Origin: Solirubrobacterales bacterium
Lineage (GTDB): Bacteria; Actinomycetota; Thermoleophilia; Solirubrobacterales; Solirubrobacteraceae
Direction of reading: 5' to 3'
Assembly (NCBI GenBank): GCA_025964075.1
Contig: JAOPZQ010000658.1
Coordinates: 1-7,806, forward strand
DNA length: 7,806 bases
Below are positions 5,943 through 7,806 of this stretch, piece by piece. The translations under genes and the position numbers were made by a program. Below the pieces are notes generated by a model that was not told the DNA's origin, did not search any database, and was given only the letters and a program-made list of their open reading frames with translations. The first letter of the stretch is position 1; each line of letters opens with the position of its first letter.

Positions 5943-7094
5943 CTACCGGATCCCCGTGCTGCCCTCGGCGATCAACGCCCGGTGCAGCTCGTTGTTCCCC
6001 TCGACGATCTGGAAGACCTTGGCGTCGCGGAGGTAGCGGCCGACCGGGTACTCGTCGGAGACTCCGTAGGCGCCGTGGATCTGGAACGCGGCGATCGCGG
6101 CCTGCATCGCCACGTCGGACGCGTACATCTTCGCCATCGACGCGTAGGAGCGGGCGCGCTCGCCGCGGTCCTTGAGGTCGGCGAGGCGCAGGACGAGGAG
6201 CCGCGCGGCCTCGGTGCCGACGATCGCGTCGGCGAGCATCTTCTGCACCATCTGGAAGCGCGCGATGGGCTGCTGGAAGACGACGCGGTCCTTCGAGTAC
6301 TCGACCGCCGCGTCCACGCTCGCCTGGGCGAGGCCGACGGCGCGGGTGGCGACGCCGAGGCGGCCGTTCTCGACGGCGTTCATGGCGACGGCGAACCCGC
6401 GGCCCTCCTCCCCCACGAGCGCGTCCGCGGGCACGCGGACGTCCTCGAGGACGAGCTCCCCGGTCTTCAAAGGGCGGAAGCCGAACTTGTTCTGGAGCGG
6501 GTGGACCGACACGCCGGGCAGGTCGCGGTCGACGACGAACGCGCAGATGCGCTTGCGGCCCGTCCTCTCGTCGACGCCGAGGTGGGCGAACGTGAGGAAC
6601 CACTCGGCGACGTCGAGGAACGAGATCCACATCTTCGCCCCGGTCAGGACGTAGTCCGACCCGTCCTTCCGGCACACCGTGTCCATGTCGGAGACGTCGG
6701 TGCCCGAGCGCGCCTCGGTGACGCCGGCGGCGCCGAACGCCTCGCCGCGGGCGAGTGGGGCGAGGTAGCGTCGCTTCTGCTCCTCGGTGCCGAACGCGAA
6801 CACGGAGTTGCCGACGAGGCCCGAGGCCAGCGTCATGGCGACGCCGACGATGTGGCAGACGCGCGACACCTCCTCGACGACGAGCGCGTACGTCTTGTGG
6901 TCGAGGCCGGCGCCGCCGTACTCGGTCGGCACGACGCCGCCCATCAGGCCGAGCCCCGCGGCCTTGCGAATGATCTCGATCGGGAAGCGCTCCTCGCGAT
7001 CGTAGGCCGCGACCTCGGGGGCGATCTCCTTGCGGGCGAAGTCGCGGGCCAGTGCGATCAGGTCCTGCTGCTCGGGGCTGAGGGCGAAGTCCAT
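5943..7094 (-). CDS. acyl-CoA dehydrogenase
   Basis: This 383-residue flavoenzyme matches the usual length and order of acyl-CoA dehydrogenases: an N-terminal helical domain starting LSPEQQDLIALARDFARKEI, the middle beta domain with GVTEARSGTDVSD (124-136) and GAKMWIS (152-158), and the C-terminal helical domain with SKDRVVFQQPI (267-277), IHGAYGVSDEYPVGRYLRDAKV (339-360) and the catalytic segment QIVEGNNELHR (362-372). E365 sits at the medium/short-chain-type catalytic base position. It should form a 2,3-enoyl-CoA with electrons passed to ETF; chain type cannot be read. The commonly seen EGT-N-x-I reads EGNNEL, and the usual R-x-x-FG reads R-V-V-FQ, hinting at a non-standard substrate. The ATG at 7094 has no Shine-Dalgarno and lies 7 bases past a -10-like TAGGAT, so it is probably leaderless. 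It diverges from the thiolase-like gene over a 47-base gap containing the second operator. Confidence 0.95.
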   Translation of the reverse strand: MDFALSPEQQDLIALARDFARKEIAPEVAAYDREERFPIEIIRKAAGLGLMGGVVPTEYGGAGLDHKTYALVVEEVSRVCHIVGVAMTLASGLVGNSVFAFGTEEQKRRYLAPLARGEAFGAAGVTEARSGTDVSDMDTVCRKDGSDYVLTGAKMWISFLDVAEWFLTFAHLGVDERTGRKRICAFVVDRDLPGVSVHPLQNKFGFRPLKTGELVLEDVRVPADALVGEEGRGFAVAMNAVENGRLGVATRAVGLAQASVDAAVEYSKDRVVFQQPIARFQMVQKMLADAIVGTEAARLLVLRLADLKDRGERARSYASMAKMYASDVAMQAAIAAFQIHGAYGVSDEYPVGRYLRDAKVFQIVEGNNELHRALIAEGSTGIR

Positions 7095-7101
7095 GACCGA
7101 G

Positions 7102-7107
7102 ATCCTA
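7102..7107 (-). promoter_or_regulatory. -10 element of the acyl-CoA dehydrogenase gene
   Basis: TAGGAT on the minus strand (four of six matches to TATAAT) lies 7 bases before the ATG at 7094, so transcription would begin at or within 2 bases of the start codon. No good -35 is seen; CTACCA at 18-base spacing (7126-7131) overlaps the operator. This is an inference from spacing. Confidence 0.45.
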
Positions 7108-7113
7108 CCCTTT

Positions 7114-7131
7114 CAACCAATCGTTTGGTAG
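7114..7131. promoter_or_regulatory. operator-like palindrome, copy 2
   Basis: CAACCAATCGTTTGGTAG matches copy 1 at 15 of 18 positions and has two mismatched pairs as a palindrome (7115/7130 and 7121/7124). It lies between the divergent acyl-CoA dehydrogenase and thiolase-like starts and abuts the -10 candidates on both sides. It shares the uninterrupted CGTTTGGTAGAA with the minus-strand reading of copy 1. It is best explained as a second site for the same dimeric repressor. Confidence 0.75.
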
Positions 7132-7134
7132 AAC
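7129..7134 (+). promoter_or_regulatory. -10 element of the thiolase-like gene
   Basis: TAGAAC (four of six consensus matches) lies 7 bases before the GTG at 7142, giving a leaderless or nearly leaderless start. It abuts the palindrome in the same arrangement as the TAGAAA of the CoA-ligase promoter. No convincing -35 is seen. Confidence 0.45.
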
Positions 7135-7141
7135 TCCGTGT

Positions 7142-7806
7142 GTGACCTCCACCACGGAGACCGCTTGGATCGTCGGCATCGGCCATGCCCTTTCGGCACC
7201 GGCCCGTGACGACGTCAACACCACGGAGCTCGCGTGGGAGGCGGTTTCCGCGGCGCTCCTCGACGCCGGCGTCGAGCTTGGCGCGATCGAGGGGTCGGTC
7301 ACCGCGAGCCAGGACTTCTGGGAGGGTCGCACGATCTCCAGCATGGCGGTCAACGAGATCGCCGGCGGCACCCTCGGCTCCGAGGCGAAGATCGCCGCCG
7401 ACGGCGTGATGGCGCTGCTCTACGCGATGGCCCGGATCGAGGACGGCGATCAGCATCTGAACCTCGTCCTCGCCCACTCGAAGGAGTCGCAGGCGGAGGC
7501 GCACAACGTCGAGCTCGCCGGCTTCGACCCGTACTTCGAGCGCGCGCTCGGGCCCGACGAGACCGTCGCCGCCGCGCTCCAGGCCTCGCTCTACTACGCG
7601 CGCTCGGGCCTCGGCCCCGAGGACGCAGCGCGGGTCGTCGTCGCGGCGCGCCGTCGCTCGGCGGTGCTCGGGGAGGTGAGCGTCGAACAGGTGCTCGCTT
7701 CCCCCAGCACCGCGGACCCGCTCCGCGAGCTCGACCGCGCGCCGCGCATGGACGCGGCCACGGCGCTCGTCGTCTGCGACACGCCGACGGCAGAGCGGCT
7801 CGGCCG
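7142..7806 (+). CDS. thiolase-fold protein without the usual nucleophilic cysteine, 3' end cut
   Basis: The plus-strand frame runs from a GTG at 7142 to the window edge without a stop; 221 codons are visible. The N-terminal strand ETAWIVGIGHAL, the VNTTELAWEAVSAALLDAGV helix, the buried helix region ADGVMALLYAMARIEDGDQHLNLVLAHSKES (about 86-116) and the later AATALVVCDT (about 205-214) follow the SCP2-type thiolase fold. The nucleophile position, normally C-A/S-x-G, reads A85-A86-D87-G88. No cysteine occurs before C212, so the visible N-terminal half cannot support classical thiolysis. Thiolase-fold aldolases and scaffold partners of DUF35 proteins are known families lacking this cysteine, and either role is possible. 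The GTG is the only sensible start, 7 bases past a -10-like TAGAAC. The gene shares the operator with the acyl-CoA dehydrogenase. Confidence 0.8.
   Translation, partial: MTSTTETAWIVGIGHALSAPARDDVNTTELAWEAVSAALLDAGVELGAIEGSVTASQDFWEGRTISSMAVNEIAGGTLGSEAKIAADGVMALLYAMARIEDGDQHLNLVLAHSKESQAEAHNVELAGFDPYFERALGPDETVAAALQASLYYARSGLGPEDAARVVVAARRRSAVLGEVSVEQVLASPSTADPLRELDRAPRMDAATALVVCDTPTAERLG

Noticed and set aside
7138..7142. GTG at 7138 as start of the thiolase-like gene
   Set aside because: It is out of frame with the thiolase-like translation and meets a TGA within two codons.
5787..7145. Plus-strand frame with a GVHNVDE peptide repeat running into the dehydrogenase region
   Set aside because: After the repeat it is simply antisense to the acyl-CoA dehydrogenase. 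There is no ribosome site, and the multiple-of-three period can be chance.

Overview
The window is GC-rich, densely coded DNA with very high GC at third codon positions, tight gene overlaps and apparently leaderless transcription starts. This suggests a high-GC actinobacterium, possibly a deep-branching soil lineage such as Thermoleophilia or Acidimicrobiia. That placement is inference: no rRNA or marker gene is present. No tRNA, CRISPR array, insertion sequence or phage gene was seen.

Layout: two divergent gene pairs face each other around a short convergent intergenic region. On the minus strand, from 4248 down past base 1, four tightly packed genes look like one operon: a PaaK-like acyl-CoA ligase, an amidohydrolase-2 family protein, an LLM-class flavin-dependent oxidoreductase, and a metallo-beta-lactamase-fold hydrolase cut by the window edge. 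Divergent from the ligase, on the plus strand, is an FAD-dependent oxidoreductase of the phytoene-desaturase/amine-oxidase type (4301-5650). After a 292-base convergent intergenic region comes an acyl-CoA dehydrogenase on the minus strand (5943-7094). Divergent from that, running off the right edge, is a thiolase-fold protein (7142 onward) with no cysteine at the usual catalytic position. The thiolase-like and MBL genes are recognised by reading frames left open at the window edges.

The strongest non-coding signal is a pair of near-identical 18-base palindromes, CTACCAAACGTTTGGCAG (4263-4280) and CAACCAATCGTTTGGTAG (7114-7131). Each sits in one of the two very short divergent promoter regions (52 and 47 bases between start codons). 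They match at 15 of 18 positions and both fit the perfect palindrome CTACCAAACGTTTGGTAG, which is typical in size and form of a TetR-family operator. In each region the palindrome abuts a -10-like TAGAA, and the start codons follow with almost no leader and no Shine-Dalgarno. One regulator could therefore switch all four transcription units together.

Working model (inference): a co-regulated catabolic set in which the ligase activates a carboxylic acid to its CoA thioester, the dehydrogenase and the FAD oxidoreductase desaturate it, the LLM flavoprotein oxidises it, the amidohydrolase-like and MBL proteins act in hydrolysis, hydration or decarboxylation steps, and the thiolase-fold protein cleaves or joins C-C bonds. 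The substrate cannot be read from the sequence. Three of the proteins depart from their family's catalytic signature, which argues for unusual chemistry rather than ordinary fatty acid beta-oxidation. The convergent intergenic region also holds a 60-base-period imperfect tandem repeat, a strong hairpin and a rho-independent terminator candidate.
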